Source: Dryocola sp051297175
Lineage (GTDB): Bacteria > Pseudomonadota > Gammaproteobacteria > Enterobacterales > Enterobacteriaceae
NCBI RefSeq assembly: GCF_051297175.1
Contig: NZ_JBINNY010000001.1
Coordinates: 3,348,001 to 3,412,000 of the forward strand
Direction: 5' to 3'
Length of the DNA stretch: 64,000 nt
This document shows positions 63,270 to 64,000 of the stretch, one piece after another; the stretch's first letter is position 1; the number at the start of each line of letters is the position of its first letter. The notes beneath the pieces were generated by a model. It had not been told where the DNA came from, did no database searches, and saw nothing but the letters and a program-made list of their open reading frames with translations. The translations under genes and the position numbers were made by a program.

Positions 63270-64000
63270 TTAAGGTTTGAAGTCCAGTGGCGCGTTTTTA
63301 AAGACTTCATAAACGTCCTGGCTAGGTGGTTTTGGAATCTTAGCCAGACGGGCTGCCGCAACAGCTGCCTGACAAAGTGCCGGATCACCGCCTTCTGATT
63401 TGATATCGAGCAACATGCCATCCGGTGCCAGTTTGACACGCAGTGAGCAGGTTTTACCGGCAAAGGAAGGATCGTTGTAAAACTTACTTTCGATCGCCGA
63501 CTTTATCTGGCCTGCATAGTTGTTGATATCGGCACCAGAAGCGCCATTGTTTTTATTATTCCCTTTACCGGCCGCGGCTGCGCTATCTCCCTTCGCTCCG
63601 CCGCCAGTTTTCGGTGCATTCTTACCCGAGCTCAGGTCGCCAAACAGATCGTCAACGCCCTGCGCTGCTGCTTTATCGGCAGCGGCTTTCTCAGCTGCAG
63701 CTTTTTTCTTAGCATCGGCAGCAGCTTTCTTATCCGCGGCGGCTTTTGCGGCTGCGGCCTTATCGGCTGCTGCTTTTTCAGAAGCGGCTTTCTCAGCGGC
63801 GGCTTTTTCGGCTGCAGCTGCTTTGGCAGCTTCCTTAGCTTCCTGTTTCGCAGCTTCCGCAGCGGCTTTCTTCTCAGCATCTTGCTGAGCTTTTTTCGCA
63901 GCGGCATCGGCAGCTTTCTTCTCAGCATCCTGCTGAGCTTTCTTCGCCGCCGCAGCGGCTTCTGCTGCCGCTTTCTTCTGGGCATCAGCAGCTTTTTTAG
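63270..64000 (-). CDS. tolA: Tol-Pal energy transducer TolA (3' part)
   Basis: About 243 codons are visible; the N-terminal membrane anchor is beyond the right edge. The upstream part is a long Ala/Lys/Glu-rich helix, domain II, with repeats such as AAEKKAADAAKKAQQDAEK. The C-terminal globular domain III ends in KIPKPPSQDVYEVFKNAPL. TolA spans the periplasm and couples the TolQR motor to TolB and Pal. It is the receptor region for group A colicins and filamentous phage. Confidence 0.96.
   Translation of the reverse strand, partial: KKAADAQKKAAAEAAAAAKKAQQDAEKKAADAAAKKAQQDAEKKAAAEAAKQEAKEAAKAAAAEKAAAEKAASEKAAADKAAAAKAAADKKAAADAKKKAAAEKAAADKAAAQGVDDLFGDLSSGKNAPKTGGGAKGDSAAAAGKGNNKNNGASGADINNYAGQIKSAIESKFYNDPSFAGKTCSLRVKLAPDGMLLDIKSEGGDPALCQAAVAAARLAKIPKPPSQDVYEVFKNAPLDFKP

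Noticed and set aside
63520..63888. Ala/Phe-rich frame on the plus strand near the right edge
   Set aside because: It is the complement of the Ala/Lys-rich helix of tolA.

Overview
The window is a chromosomal segment of a GC-rich member of the Enterobacteriaceae. Nearly every gene has a close E. coli counterpart. From about 11.6 kb to the right edge the order follows the E. coli 17-18 minute region: rhlE-cecR-ybhGFSR-ybhQ-ybhPON-ybhL-moaEDCBA-ybhK-uvrB-bioDCFB/bioA-ybhB-ybhC-pgl-ybhA-modCBA-acrZ-modE-modF-galETKM-gpmA-aroG-ybgS-zitB-pnuC-nadA-tRNA-Lys-cpoB-pal-tolB-tolA. The species cannot be fixed from the sequence alone.

Left part (1-11.6 kb). This part carries genes that E. coli K-12 keeps near dusC (about 48 min): a partial mdtQ-like outer-membrane lipoprotein gene, the 27-residue membrane protein gene yohP, and dusC. 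Placed among them are a SAM methyltransferase, a LysR regulator, a striking array of twelve 50-bp REP-containing repeats, and a complete aryl-beta-glucoside (bgl) system. The bgl genes run bglH-yieL-bglG-bglF-bglB, a permuted order compared with E. coli, with three BglG-type antiterminator/terminator sites. The junction between the dusC cluster and the rhlE cluster (about 11.5-11.6 kb) is a chromosomal rearrangement point relative to E. coli and is occupied by a REP pair.

Middle part (11.6-47 kb). This holds the CecR-controlled YbhGFSR exporter, the ybhP-clsB-ybhN lipid cluster, molybdopterin synthesis with a Moco riboswitch, SOS-regulated uvrB, and the BirA-controlled divergent bio operons. 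It also holds molybdate uptake (modABC with a ModE operator, modE, modF) and acrZ. Two accessory inserts stand out. One lies between uvrB and bioD: an orphan UrtE-like ATPase, and a two-gene module of a small Cys-rich protein and an HTH protein that looks like a toxin-antitoxin pair. The other is a DJ-1/PfpI gene between bioA and ybhB. An unoccupied homologue of the phage lambda attB core lies between ybhB and ybhC.

Right part (47-64 kb). The gal operon has both operators, OE and OI, conserved. It is followed by Fur-box gpmA, then an AT-rich insert encoding a secreted calcineurin-type phosphoesterase with a C-terminal domain resembling that of thiol-activated cytolysins. Next come TyrR-controlled aroG, ybgS, zitB, pnuC, NadR-controlled nadA, a tRNA-Lys cluster and the tol-pal genes. 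Three of the four tRNA-Lys genes are each followed by a 142-bp structured repeat that re-copies the tRNA 3' end. The strongest candidates for something not yet described are the phosphoesterase-cytolysin-like fusion, the tRNA-Lys downstream repeats, the 12-copy 50-bp array and the HTH/Cys-rich pair.
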